From: Nostoc sp. PA-18-2419
GTDB lineage: Bacteria; Cyanobacteriota; Cyanobacteriia; Cyanobacteriales; Nostocaceae
Direction: 5' to 3'
DNA: 33,221 nt
Assembly: GCF_005869855.1 (NCBI RefSeq)
Contig: NZ_SZNH01000032.1
Coordinates: 38,193 to 71,413, forward strand
The position numbers were made by a program, and so were the translations under genes. This document shows, piece after piece, positions 25,786 to 33,221 of this stretch (positions within the stretch are counted from its first letter, which is position 1; the number at the start of each line of letters is the position of its first letter). The notes under the pieces were generated by a model. The model was not told the DNA's origin. It saw only the letters and a list, made by a program, of their open reading frames with translations, and searched no databases.

Positions 25786-26955
25786 TTATCCATGAGCTAG
25801 TGGTTGCCGACCAACAGCACCACTAGTGTATATAATTGGTCCCCGCGTTGGCTGGCTCTTCAGTCGGGGCCCATATTGTCCAATTTCAAATTCCATAATA
25901 CCTGGGGATGTTTTAGTTGGATATTCCCCCGTACATTTGAACGACCCAGACGCTTCTTTGGCGATCGCCTCATACTCTCGCTCTGCGCGGATACAAGGGG
26001 GGTCAGAATCGTTTGCACTAATAGGCTTGCAACTTGCCACAATCACAGCACCATCACGCCCTTGGGAAAGAGCGCTTCTAGCATCTTCGCTCACTTGAGC
26101 TTTTTGACCCAAATCACTCCAACTATCGTGGGACAAAGAGCGCCAAGAACAATGGTGTGGAGCCTGAAGAATATCGTATTCAAGCCAATCAGTATTTTTA
26201 TGTTCCGTCCACAGACGTTCCCAAACAGCTACCTCTGCATCGCCACCAGTGAGAAAGCGGCAAGCAGCATCAACTCCACCAACTTTGATGTCAAAACGGA
26301 GAATTACACTTGAGCGATTTTTGGCTAGGGCTTCTTCTTCCTCCTCGTTGTTAGATTTAGGTAGAGGACCAAGCAATTGAGCAGTCATACTGGAGTCAAA
26401 AACACCGTTAACTTTGGTAACTAAACCATCAATTTTTACCAAGATGGAACCTAAATCATCGGTTTTGCCATTTTCGTCTTCGCCCATTATCTGAATGCGA
26501 TCGCCATCCCCTACGCCGAACAAACGGTTATCCCGATAGTATTTCACCCGTCGTCTTGCTTCCGTGTTAAATGCTTTGGCATCTTCACATAGAGTCAATA
26601 TCCTTGAGGCACGGCGAAACACGATTGGCGATGACCATATTTCTCGAATGAAAATTTTATCGTCAGATTTGGAGTACGTGTCCGGCGAACCCAGATGAAA
26701 ATGCCTGTCCAGTCCCCGACAGTGGTCTAGGTCAGGGTGCGAGAGCAAAAACACGTCAACATACAAGCGTCCTTGGCTATCACGTTTTAATTTCACCCGT
26801 AGCATTTTTACCACATCTGGTGTTGAGTCGTTAGAGTCGTCAGCAGCCGCTCGAATATTCACATCGATAAGTATTGTCCTGCCGCTTTCCAACTCAATCA
26901 ACGTCATATCGCCATTATCCACAGGAAAGAAATCGATTTTTGATATTATGGGCAT
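25786..26955 (-). CDS. ComEC-like metallo-beta-lactamase-fold protein with C-terminal glycine
   Basis: This protein is 389 residues from the ATG at 26955 (MPIISKIDFFPVDNGD). The metal-binding motif LLSHPDLDHCRGLDRHF (about 70-86, HxDxDH) is followed by RFLTGGDAEVAVWERL (about 228-243) and YDILQAPHHCSW (about 257-268), the spacing seen in ComEC/Rec2-type metallo-beta-lactamase domains, which are nucleases or phosphodiesterases. The last 35 residues are a flexible tail (RGPIIYTSGAVGRQPLAHG) ending in glycine. Earlier in-frame starts exist (ATG at 26991, TTG at 27015), but a predicted promoter overlaps them. It is the first gene of the operon. In type II CBASS the protein at this position, the CD-NTase, is conjugated through a C-terminal glycine by an E2-E1 protein, so this protein may be the conjugation substrate. 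Confidence 0.88.
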   Translation of the reverse strand: MPIISKIDFFPVDNGDMTLIELESGRTILIDVNIRAAADDSNDSTPDVVKMLRVKLKRDSQGRLYVDVFLLSHPDLDHCRGLDRHFHLGSPDTYSKSDDKIFIREIWSSPIVFRRASRILTLCEDAKAFNTEARRRVKYYRDNRLFGVGDGDRIQIMGEDENGKTDDLGSILVKIDGLVTKVNGVFDSSMTAQLLGPLPKSNNEEEEEALAKNRSSVILRFDIKVGGVDAACRFLTGGDAEVAVWERLWTEHKNTDWLEYDILQAPHHCSWRSLSHDSWSDLGQKAQVSEDARSALSQGRDGAVIVASCKPISANDSDPPCIRAEREYEAIAKEASGSFKCTGEYPTKTSPGIMEFEIGQYGPRLKSQPTRGPIIYTSGAVGRQPLAHG

Positions 26956-27060
26956 ATATTTGTGCGTAAAATCGTTTGATGTCACAATCATGGCATCGAA
27001 AACAAGGTATGTCAAATATTATAAGCATAAAGTGTACGCACAAATCTAGGAAGAGCCATC
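26956..27060. promoter_or_regulatory. Divergent operator region with an 11-bp inverted repeat
   Basis: The 105-bp gap between the divergent operon and the WYL gene contains ATTTGTGCGTA at 26958-26968 and its exact reverse complement TACGCACAAAT at 27035-27045. One copy sits just before each gene, so they are candidate half-operators for the WYL regulator. AGGAAG at 27048-27053 is the ribosome binding site for the GTG start at 27061. Confidence 0.6.
26987..27015 (-). promoter_or_regulatory. Predicted sigma-70-type promoter of the E2-E1-JAB operon
   Basis: On the minus strand TTGACA (27015-27010) and CATGAT (26992-26987) are separated by 17 bp. The -35 is a perfect consensus. This places transcription start near 26980 and supports the ATG at 26955 as start of the first gene. 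Confidence 0.5.
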
Positions 27061-27927
27061 GTGGATAAAAAAAGTCGCGCTATTAACCTTTCTGTATCGG
27101 AGACAGATAAAGCTCAGTTAGAGAAAATCGCCCTCGAATTTGGTATGAAGTGGGGGAATCGTCCAAATATCTCTAAATTGGTGGAGGCGATCGCTCGTCG
27201 TGAATTAATTATTGGTCCTAACAATGACTGGTCGGGAACCCTTATTACAGCACTAAAACAAGCTATCGATGCTTTAAGCGATGCTGGCAAGGTTGAAGAA
27301 GCTCTAATAGTTGCTGATTTACTCCTTGAACGCAGCGAACTACCCCTACCTTTGCGAAAAGAAATAGAAGGCTTTAAAGAAAATCCACCACCTGCTTGGC
27401 GTATAGAAATTAACCGTTATATTCGTCGTCAACAACCATTCCAACTTTCCTATCAAGATGCAACAGGTCGTTGGTTGAACTTTACTGTGCGTCATGCCCA
27501 GGTTGCCCCTCACGAACAACGGCAGTATCTCGACTGCTGGTGTGAAGAAACTGAAGGCAACTTAGACATACCTGAACTTATTCACAACTGGAGTTTGCGT
27601 TTAGACCGAATTCTGGAAGCAGGCATTACGCCAATTTCGGGAAAGTGGCATTCTAATTCAGCTTATATAGAAGTAGAAATGCGCTTATTTGGTCGATTAG
27701 CTGTTTCTTATAAAATTAAAAATGAGGACATAATTAGTGAATTGCTGCCTGGTAAAGAACCAACCAGAAAAGTAATAAGAAAAGTTTCTAGTACTTACTG
27801 GTTTATTCGAGAAATTTTGCCAGATGCTTCAAGCATTGTAGTTGTATCGCCAAAGGTTGCACGCGAACGTCTAAAACAAGAGCTTATATCAGCCTGCGAA
27901 CGATGTTCTACGGAAATTGATGATTAA
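27061..27927 (+). CDS. WYL-domain transcriptional regulator
   Basis: This 288-residue regulator starts at a GTG with AGGAAG about 7 bases upstream. The first 50 residues (AINLSVSETDKAQLEKIALEF, then NISKLVEAIARREL) look like a ribbon-helix-helix DNA-binding domain rather than the winged helix of many WYL proteins. A helical linker (55-110) precedes the WYL domain (about 114-190), recognised from INRYIRRQQPFQLSYQ, RQYLDCWCEE and LRLDRILEAGI. A C-terminal extension (about 200-285) matches the position of the WCX domain. WYL proteins such as BrxR and CapW control BREX and CBASS defence operons, usually from a divergent position as here. It is divergent from the metallo-beta-lactamase/E2-E1-JAB operon and probably represses it until a nucleic-acid or nucleotide ligand appears. 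Confidence 0.87.
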   Translation: MDKKSRAINLSVSETDKAQLEKIALEFGMKWGNRPNISKLVEAIARRELIIGPNNDWSGTLITALKQAIDALSDAGKVEEALIVADLLLERSELPLPLRKEIEGFKENPPPAWRIEINRYIRRQQPFQLSYQDATGRWLNFTVRHAQVAPHEQRQYLDCWCEETEGNLDIPELIHNWSLRLDRILEAGITPISGKWHSNSAYIEVEMRLFGRLAVSYKIKNEDIISELLPGKEPTRKVIRKVSSTYWFIREILPDASSIVVVSPKVARERLKQELISACERCSTEIDD

Positions 27928-28014
27928 CATTCAAGATACTATTTAATGAATGATAAAAGATATCCTAAACAGATAACAAGGTTCGTGTCCGTTCATTTTG
28001 TGAATTAGAGAACC

Positions 28015-28983
28015 TCAAACCAAATCCGCAAGCACACTACTCACCTTCAACTGGTGCTGCTGTCGATTATCGTCATAAATCATTAACGTCTCCAACTTGG
28101 TGTGCCGACTGAGTTTCTGCACCTCCCGCACACTCTGCCCCGCATCCAACGCCGCCGTAATCGAACTGTGCCGAATGCGGTGCGGACTTAACGGCTTACT
28201 AATATTCGCCTTTTTCGCCCGCGTTCTTACCATCTTGGCAATCCCCGTATCCGTCAAAGGATGCCCCGGCGTATTCAGATCCAACGCCACAAATAACGCA
28301 TCCTTAGTTGATGCCAACCCCCGAAACGCCAACCAATAACAAATTGCATCCCTAGTCTTGGGAGTTAAATCAATCGTCTCCCGTTGACTACCCCTTCCCT
28401 TACCCAAAATCAGCAGTTTGCTATTTTGACGGTCAAAATCCCCCATCTTTAACTTCGCAATCTCCCCCCGCCGCAGCGCATTATCCCAAAGCAAGCGCAG
28501 CAAAGCATAATCCCTGACCCCCTTCGCCGTCGTTGGATCGCAAGTCAAAAGTATTTGTTTAAATTCTTGGGGAGTAACGCCACTGGTATCTCGGTATTTA
28601 ATGACAGTTTCACCCTTAATATCCTCCAAGGTGTAACCACAAACCCCCAACACCCTACCCTTATGCACCAGCGCCCGTAGAGCCGACAACCGCCGGTTAA
28701 CCGTGGCCTCCGATAACCTCTGCTCAATCATCTTGGCTTTGTACTTGACCACCCACAAGAGCGCCTGCGCCCCCGGTAGTGCCAAAAATCGCACCACCCA
28801 TTCCGCCGTCGATTCCACCCCAAACATCTTGGTAAAAAAATCTTTAATGTCCCGATCATAAGCTTTCCGCGTGGACTCACTACGCTTCTCTGACAACAAC
28901 ATCGCCAACACATCCGGCTGAGTCCACCAATCCATCACGGAAGGCAGAGTATTATTATTGACTTTCAGGATGCGACCGGACAT
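28015..28983 (-). CDS. Tyrosine recombinase (XerC/D-like integrase)
   Basis: This 322-residue recombinase has an N-terminal SAM-like core-binding domain (about 20-120) followed by the catalytic domain. The active-site residues are visible: R171 or R172 in NALRRGEIAKL, K195 in LGKGRGSQRE, H268 and R271 in SPHRIRHSS, H294 in LSRHTKLETL, and Y303 in MIYDDN. The full set of catalytic residues implies an active enzyme. It starts at the ATG at 28983; no clear Shine-Dalgarno is visible. It is convergent with the WYL gene 87 bp away and stands alone. G+C content is higher than in the flanking DNA and it has no HIP1 site. It may move the neighbouring island or resolve plasmid dimers. No att site or tRNA gene is apparent beside it. 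Confidence 0.93.
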   Translation of the reverse strand: MSGRILKVNNNTLPSVMDWWTQPDVLAMLLSEKRSESTRKAYDRDIKDFFTKMFGVESTAEWVVRFLALPGAQALLWVVKYKAKMIEQRLSEATVNRRLSALRALVHKGRVLGVCGYTLEDIKGETVIKYRDTSGVTPQEFKQILLTCDPTTAKGVRDYALLRLLWDNALRRGEIAKLKMGDFDRQNSKLLILGKGRGSQRETIDLTPKTRDAICYWLAFRGLASTKDALFVALDLNTPGHPLTDTGIAKMVRTRAKKANISKPLSPHRIRHSSITAALDAGQSVREVQKLSRHTKLETLMIYDDNRQQHQLKVSSVLADLV

Positions 28984-29811
28984 AAAAACTAGGTGACGAT
29001 AATAGTTCTTTACGTAACCTTATACCCCAATTTGTCACCTCTCGCCTAGCTTTTTTACCTCGTTGCCCCAAACTTGATCTAACTGTCCCAAAAAAAGTCA
29101 TTCTGTTGGGATTATTTGACTATTCCTTGGATTCTCTGTAAGAATAATTCATCTTTTAGGTGCGGTTGTAGCTAAGAGAGAGATTGAAAAAAAGGGTATT
29201 AGTCTTTCCGGGGCATCACGGTTATTTATAAACACAAAACTTCTTAAGTAAAAAGTCGTAGTAATTTGTCATTATTATTTCTAAGTATAAAGTGGTAGAG
29301 CAACCACTTTTGAGCATGATTGACCCAAAGCGGGTTAGTTTTTGATGGTTTCTACACTCTTAGAGCTGATTCGTAAAGTAAATCTTAAGTAGCTAATCGC
29401 CTGACCATGAGACGAAGCAAAGAACCATAAATCATCGCTTCACTCACCTCTCATTCGGGCAGCGCCATCTCCAGTGCCCCCAAATTCGCTATTTTTGGTA
29501 TTAAAAATGTACATATATTACGAAAAAATACTACTATTCACAACAAATTTTATACAAAATTCATAAATTTATTAGCAGATTTTATAAAGATTTTAAATTT
29601 AGGTCATCTTTCCCAATGGTACATTTTTTGATATTAACTATTCGTAAAGATGTATTTCTATTTACTAAACAAACTGCCAAAAATGCAAAGAAGAGATGGA
29701 TTATAGGGCAAATAAGTAATTAGCGGTGCGGGGCGTTCTGATATTGAAAGCAGCTCATCAAGCCCAAGCGCACAACTTTCGGAATTACTGCTCATTTCAA
29801 CCATTAACAAC
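28984..29811. other. 828-bp AT-rich intergenic region
   Basis: No credible gene is visible. The first 100 bp should contain the integrase promoter on the minus strand. Around 29400-29470, minus-strand frames give short protein-like stretches (EVSEAMIYGSLLRLMVRRLA) broken by stops, possibly a transposase or gene relic. The last 300 bp are extremely AT-rich and probably contain the promoter for the small gene at 29812. Confidence 0.45.
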
Positions 29812-30243
29812 ATGACATTCGTATACGAAAAAATCAGTGAGCAAGACAAAGAACGGATTGATTTTTCAAAAATTAAAGTTGGTTTGCTGACACCTAATCG
29901 CGATGAATGGGCGATTAACCATGAATTAGATGCTTTTTTAATATTTTTAATTCAAGAACGAGAACCGCCACATGAACATTGGTATGCCTTTTGGTGGCAG
30001 GGACAAGTGGTTGGTGTGGCCGTCATCATAAACGATGGACCAAACTCAGAAGATGGTAAGCCAACCATAAACGGCAAGATCATCAATTTTTGGTCATCAG
30101 GCAATTGGTTTGATTCACATCCTGAAAAAAATTTGATCACAAAAAAAATCAGAGAAGCTCTCGCTGTTCACCTGCAAGCACAATGCGATAAAGCACCTTG
30201 GGGAACGGTGGTGGGTGAAATTACAGTTGAAAACTCTAATTAA
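29812..30243 (+). CDS. Unknown 143-residue protein paired with the RTX gene
   Basis: The frame starts at ATG 29812 without a clear Shine-Dalgarno and ends 15 bp before the RTX-type gene, so the two are probably co-transcribed. It is soluble, without signal peptide, and rich in Trp (EHWYAFWWQGQ at about 57-67, NFWSSGNWFDSHP at about 91-103). I do not recognise the family. A small gene directly before an RTX protein can be an activating acyltransferase (HlyC-like), a FrpD-like partner or an immunity protein; the SSGNWF segment faintly recalls the W-x-SG box of HlyC-type enzymes, but I cannot identify the catalytic residues. Function is left open. Confidence 0.7.
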   Translation: MTFVYEKISEQDKERIDFSKIKVGLLTPNRDEWAINHELDAFLIFLIQEREPPHEHWYAFWWQGQVVGVAVIINDGPNSEDGKPTINGKIINFWSSGNWFDSHPEKNLITKKIREALAVHLQAQCDKAPWGTVVGEITVENSN

Positions 30244-30258
30244 TTAAGGATCACGCTA

Positions 30259-33221
30259 ATGCCTCTGACAGTTGCACAAGCTAACGCCCTACTCAGCGAT
30301 CCCAAATATCAAACGCCGAACGGATTGCTCGATCTGGTTCGACAACTATCGGTCTCAACAGCAGCGGATCGTCCTGGAGTAACCACATTGCTTTACAGTG
30401 GTAGGCTTGGCCCTGGAGATACCGGGCCTAGGGCAGGGGAATTGGCCGACTACATTAAAGAAAATTATTCCAGTAGCGTGCGTGTAGTTGATAGTACGCC
30501 TGCGGCAGAATTTTTGAAGGGTGGTGCGTTTCAGACTGCGATGGGAAAAGCCTTCCCAACAATAGCCGCAAGAGATGCTTGGCTTTATGATGCCACCAAA
30601 GGTCCTTGGGCAGTGGTGTCCCAAAACTTTGTTGAAGCTGCACAGGGTCCTGTCGTCTCCATCACCCCATTTGCCGACCCCGCCCGCACATTTGGTGCGG
30701 TAGAAATAGCCACCACGCTTGAAAATCCAAACGTACCGAGCATCGAAGGCCTGTCTCGTCAGCAGTTGGTAGAATTCCGCGATACACTCATTAGTCGAGG
30801 GTTAAGTCCCAGCGATGCCAACTCTCGTGTGACAGAACTGGTCTCCTTTAACTCTCGCATGGCTACTGAAAACCTGCCAATTGCAACAGAAGGAGGTAAA
30901 ATTACCTGGGCTGACTTGTCGCGGTACACAGGTGAATCACCAAAAGCAATACCTAGTGGTGCAACCAGTAGCATTCTAGGTGAAATTGCTGGTAAGCCGA
31001 CTGCCGATTACATGGCCTCAATAAAAAACCTGTCTGCTTCCTTTGAAGAGGTTGGCTTAAACGCAAAATACTGGGGCTATGTAGAAGGCGCAGGAAACTT
31101 GCTGGGCACTGTTGGCGGGTTAATGATGGCAGCTTCATTCGCTAGCATGGCGTATGATGCCTACAATGCTTATCAATCCGGCGATACAGCTGGCGCACTT
31201 ACATTAGTGCGCGACTGGAGTTTGGGTAGTGCCGGAGCTCTGCTGGCGGGTGGATTGGCATTTGAAGGATCGGCAGCTCTGTTCGCCCCCTTGGCATTAC
31301 TTGGGCCGATTGGCATTGGTGTGGCGGGGGTAGGCATTATTGGCTCCACCTTGCTTGCCTCCTACTTGGGGCATGAGGGTGGAGTGGGTCTTGGCAACTT
31401 GATCACTAATCTTTTGTCTAGTTTCAATACTGCTGAAGTCACCCGTAGCCCTCTCATTTTGGATCTTGATGGCGACGGCGTAGAGACTATTGGAACCAGT
31501 GCAGGCATTCACTTTGACCACGACGGCAATAAGTTTGCAGAAACTACAGGCTGGGTCGGCAAAGATGATGGTCTGTTGGTTTGGGATAAAAATGGCAACG
31601 GCAGTATCGACAACGGATCAGAGCTATTTGGCAACAGCACCACCTTAGGCGCTGGCGGCAAAGCCAGCAATGGGTTCAACGCACTCGCTGATTTGGATAG
31701 CAACCACGACAGTAAGGTGGATGCAGCCGATGCCGCCTTCGCCCAACTGCGCGTCTGGAAAGACGGTAACAGTGACGGATTCGTGCAGGCAGGTGAACTC
31801 CTCAGCTTAACTGACGCAGGCGTTAAAAGCCTCAATACAGCCTATACTGAACCTGGCGTGGTTGATGCTAACGGTGATGTCCCCGCCAGCGTCATTGATG
31901 CCAACGGCAACCAGCATCGGCAAGTAGGCAGCTACACCCGGCTCAATGGCACCACTGCCAAAATGGAAGATGTATGGTTCAAGGCAGATACTGCCCGCAC
32001 AGTCGATCAAAACCTGATTGCGGTGAGTGCCACTATAGCTGCTTTGCCTGAAGTAGAGGGTTTTGGAAATGTGCATAGCCTCCAGCAAGCTATGGCGCGA
32101 GATACCAGTGGCAAACTACAGAGTTTGGTGACGCAATTTGGACAAACAACCGATGCTCAAGTGCGCCAAGGTTTAATGAACGAGTTGCTTTACCGCTGGG
32201 CTGGAGTGCAAGACGTTGATCCTAATAGTCGTGCAGCGACTCAGATTTACGGCAATGCAATTGGTGATGCTCGTAAGCTTGCCACCTTAGAGGCATTTTT
32301 AGGCCAAGGCTACTTAGGTACATGGTGCTGGGGTACTCGCGACCCCAATCCGCATGGTCAAGCCGCCCCTATTCTGCTTCGTGCCTTTGATCTACTATCG
32401 AGCTACGTATATAGTCAGTTGATGCTGCAAACGCAATATAAGCCTTTGCTCGAAAGCATCAAAGTGAACATCAGTGATAGCGCAGTGACTATAGATGTTA
32501 GCCAAATTGTAGCCACACTCCGCGCCAAATATAACACTAATTCAGATCAGGGCGCAGTATATTTGGGTGACTTTGCCACTAGCCTAAAAACTATCGGTAC
32601 TTTGGGTACTGAAGTGATTTCCAATTTGCGTAAACTAGGCAACGTCAATGCTACTGGATTTGATTCCCTCTTGGCAACTTTAGGATTCAATTCATTGACC
32701 GGCACAGTGGGCAATGACTATTTGACTGGTTCGGCCAGCGATGATGTCATCGATGGGCTAGCAGGTAACGACAATATTAGTGCAGGAGATGGCAACAACT
32801 CTGTCAAAGCTGGACTAGGTAACGACATTATCACAGCCGGCGTGGGTAATGACCTGATCGATGGTGGCGATGGCAATGATCTGATTGAGGGTGGTACTGG
32901 AACTAACACCCTTCTGGGGGGTGCTGGCAATGACATGATTAGCGGTGCAGGCATCCTAACTGGGGGTACGGGCAATGACGTGCTGACTGGTTATAACGGC
33001 ACAACGGACACCTTTGTCTTCAACGTCGGTGATGGTGCTGACACAATCAGCACTTACGAGTCCAGTGGTGTCCCCAGTGATGTCCTGAAGTTTGGTGCAG
33101 GGATTACAGCAGCAAGCTTAAAGTTAGAACGCACTGGTTCCGATTTGATCTTTAAGATTGGCAGCAACGGCGACCAAGTGCGAGTCAGTAACTGGTACTA
33201 CGGTGCTTATTACCAATTGGC
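30259..33221 (+). CDS. FrpC-like RTX protein with calcium-binding repeats, partial
   Basis: The frame is open from the ATG at 30259 (AAGGA 8 bases upstream) to the window edge, 987 codons, so the C-terminus is missing. The first 220 residues (MPLTVAQANALLSDPKYQTP and onward) form a region I do not recognise, possibly the activity domain. Residues about 275-370 are Gly/Ala-rich and hydrophobic, potentially membrane-inserting. From about 400 comes the FrpC-type calcium region with LDLDGDGVETI (about 401), DKNGNGSIDNGSELFG (about 443), DLDSNHDSKVDAADAAF (about 478) and WKDGNSDGFVQAGEL (about 500). RTX nonapeptides of the GGxGxDxxx type (GNDYLTG, GGDGNDLIEGG, GGTGNDVLTG) run from about 819 to 910. 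RTX proteins are exported unfolded by type I secretion using a C-terminal signal not visible here. G+C is clearly higher than in upstream DNA. Confidence 0.88.
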   Translation, partial: MPLTVAQANALLSDPKYQTPNGLLDLVRQLSVSTAADRPGVTTLLYSGRLGPGDTGPRAGELADYIKENYSSSVRVVDSTPAAEFLKGGAFQTAMGKAFPTIAARDAWLYDATKGPWAVVSQNFVEAAQGPVVSITPFADPARTFGAVEIATTLENPNVPSIEGLSRQQLVEFRDTLISRGLSPSDANSRVTELVSFNSRMATENLPIATEGGKITWADLSRYTGESPKAIPSGATSSILGEIAGKPTADYMASIKNLSASFEEVGLNAKYWGYVEGAGNLLGTVGGLMMAASFASMAYDAYNAYQSGDTAGALTLVRDWSLGSAGALLAGGLAFEGSAALFAPLALLGPIGIGVAGVGIIGSTLLASYLGHEGGVGLGNLITNLLSSFNTAEVTRSPLILDLDGDGVETIGTSAGIHFDHDGNKFAETTGWVGKDDGLLVWDKNGNGSIDNGSELFGNSTTLGAGGKASNGFNALADLDSNHDSKVDAADAAFAQLRVWKDGNSDGFVQAGELLSLTDAGVKSLNTAYTEPGVVDANGDVPASVIDANGNQHRQVGSYTRLNGTTAKMEDVWFKADTARTVDQNLIAVSATIAALPEVEGFGNVHSLQQAMARDTSGKLQSLVTQFGQTTDAQVRQGLMNELLYRWAGVQDVDPNSRAATQIYGNAIGDARKLATLEAFLGQGYLGTWCWGTRDPNPHGQAAPILLRAFDLLSSYVYSQLMLQTQYKPLLESIKVNISDSAVTIDVSQIVATLRAKYNTNSDQGAVYLGDFATSLKTIGTLGTEVISNLRKLGNVNATGFDSLLATLGFNSLTGTVGNDYLTGSASDDVIDGLAGNDNISAGDGNNSVKAGLGNDIITAGVGNDLIDGGDGNDLIEGGTGTNTLLGGAGNDMISGAGILTGGTGNDVLTGYNGTTDTFVFNVGDGADTISTYESSGVPSDVLKFGAGITAASLKLERTGSDLIFKIGSNGDQVRVSNWYYGAYYQL

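Noticed and set aside
22781-27015. Calling the E2-E1-JAB operon a CBASS locus
   Set aside because: There is no CD-NTase with its nucleotidyltransferase motif; the gene in that position is a metallo-beta-lactamase-fold protein.
30355-32975. Several minus-strand frames of 60-108 codons opposite the RTX gene
   Set aside because: They are antisense shadows of a G+C-richer, repeat-bearing coding frame; the plus-strand frame is continuous with clear domains.
1-33221. CRISPR array or tRNA/rRNA gene
   Set aside because: No regularly spaced direct repeats and no tRNA-like cloverleaf or rRNA segment were seen.

Overview
The window looks like accessory DNA from a filamentous (Nostoc/Anabaena-type) cyanobacterium. 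The octamer GCGATCGC (HIP1) recurs at 13 places between 3546 and 27194, intergenic DNA is AT-rich, and several proteins belong to families typical of cyanobacterial plasmids and islands: ParA/ParB, a ribbon-helix-helix coiled-coil protein, a WYL regulator and a FrpC-type RTX protein. I see no rRNA, tRNA, CRISPR array or housekeeping gene. It could be a plasmid or a chromosomal defence island; the sequence alone does not decide.

Region 1 (1-14442, minus strand) is a tightly packed seven-gene defence operon. In transcription order it encodes: an SNF2-type helicase with a C-terminal DUF3883 nuclease-like domain; an OLD-type ATPase/TOPRIM nuclease; a DUF1156 adenine methyltransferase; a 194-residue protein with a possible nuclease motif; a DUF499 ATPase; an McrB-like AAA+ motor; and an McrC-like nuclease cut by the window edge. 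Helicase, DUF1156 methylase and DUF499 ATPase together resemble BREX type 3 modules and the helicase-methylase-ATPase (Hma) systems, but no PglZ is visible. The OLD gene and the McrBC-like pair look like added modules. A 9-codon leader ORF with a good Shine-Dalgarno sequence precedes the helicase.

Region 2 (14443-18858) holds a divergent ribbon-helix-helix/coiled-coil gene, a PLD-nuclease/helicase fusion and a 68-codon gene upstream of that fusion.

Region 3 (18859-22565) is a plasmid-maintenance and debris zone. It has parA and parB with an upstream unknown gene, a degraded repeat-protein gene interrupted by a 185-bp MITE-like element whose target duplication lets the original C-terminus be reconstructed, and two copies of a ~68-bp repeat around a perfect 24-bp palindrome, one of them inside parB.

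Region 4 (22781-27927) is the most interesting system. A divergent WYL regulator faces a three-gene operon: a ComEC-like metallo-beta-lactamase-fold protein whose tail ends in glycine, a single-chain E2-E1-JAB ubiquitin-like conjugation/deconjugation protein, and a four-helix membrane protein. The layout parallels type II CBASS, with the metallo-beta-lactamase protein in the place of the CD-NTase.

Region 5 (28015-33221) has a tyrosine recombinase, an 828-bp AT-rich gap, and a two-gene unit of a small unknown protein and a large RTX/FrpC-like protein that runs off the window. HIP1 sites are absent here and in the first 3.5 kb, which fits more recent acquisition.
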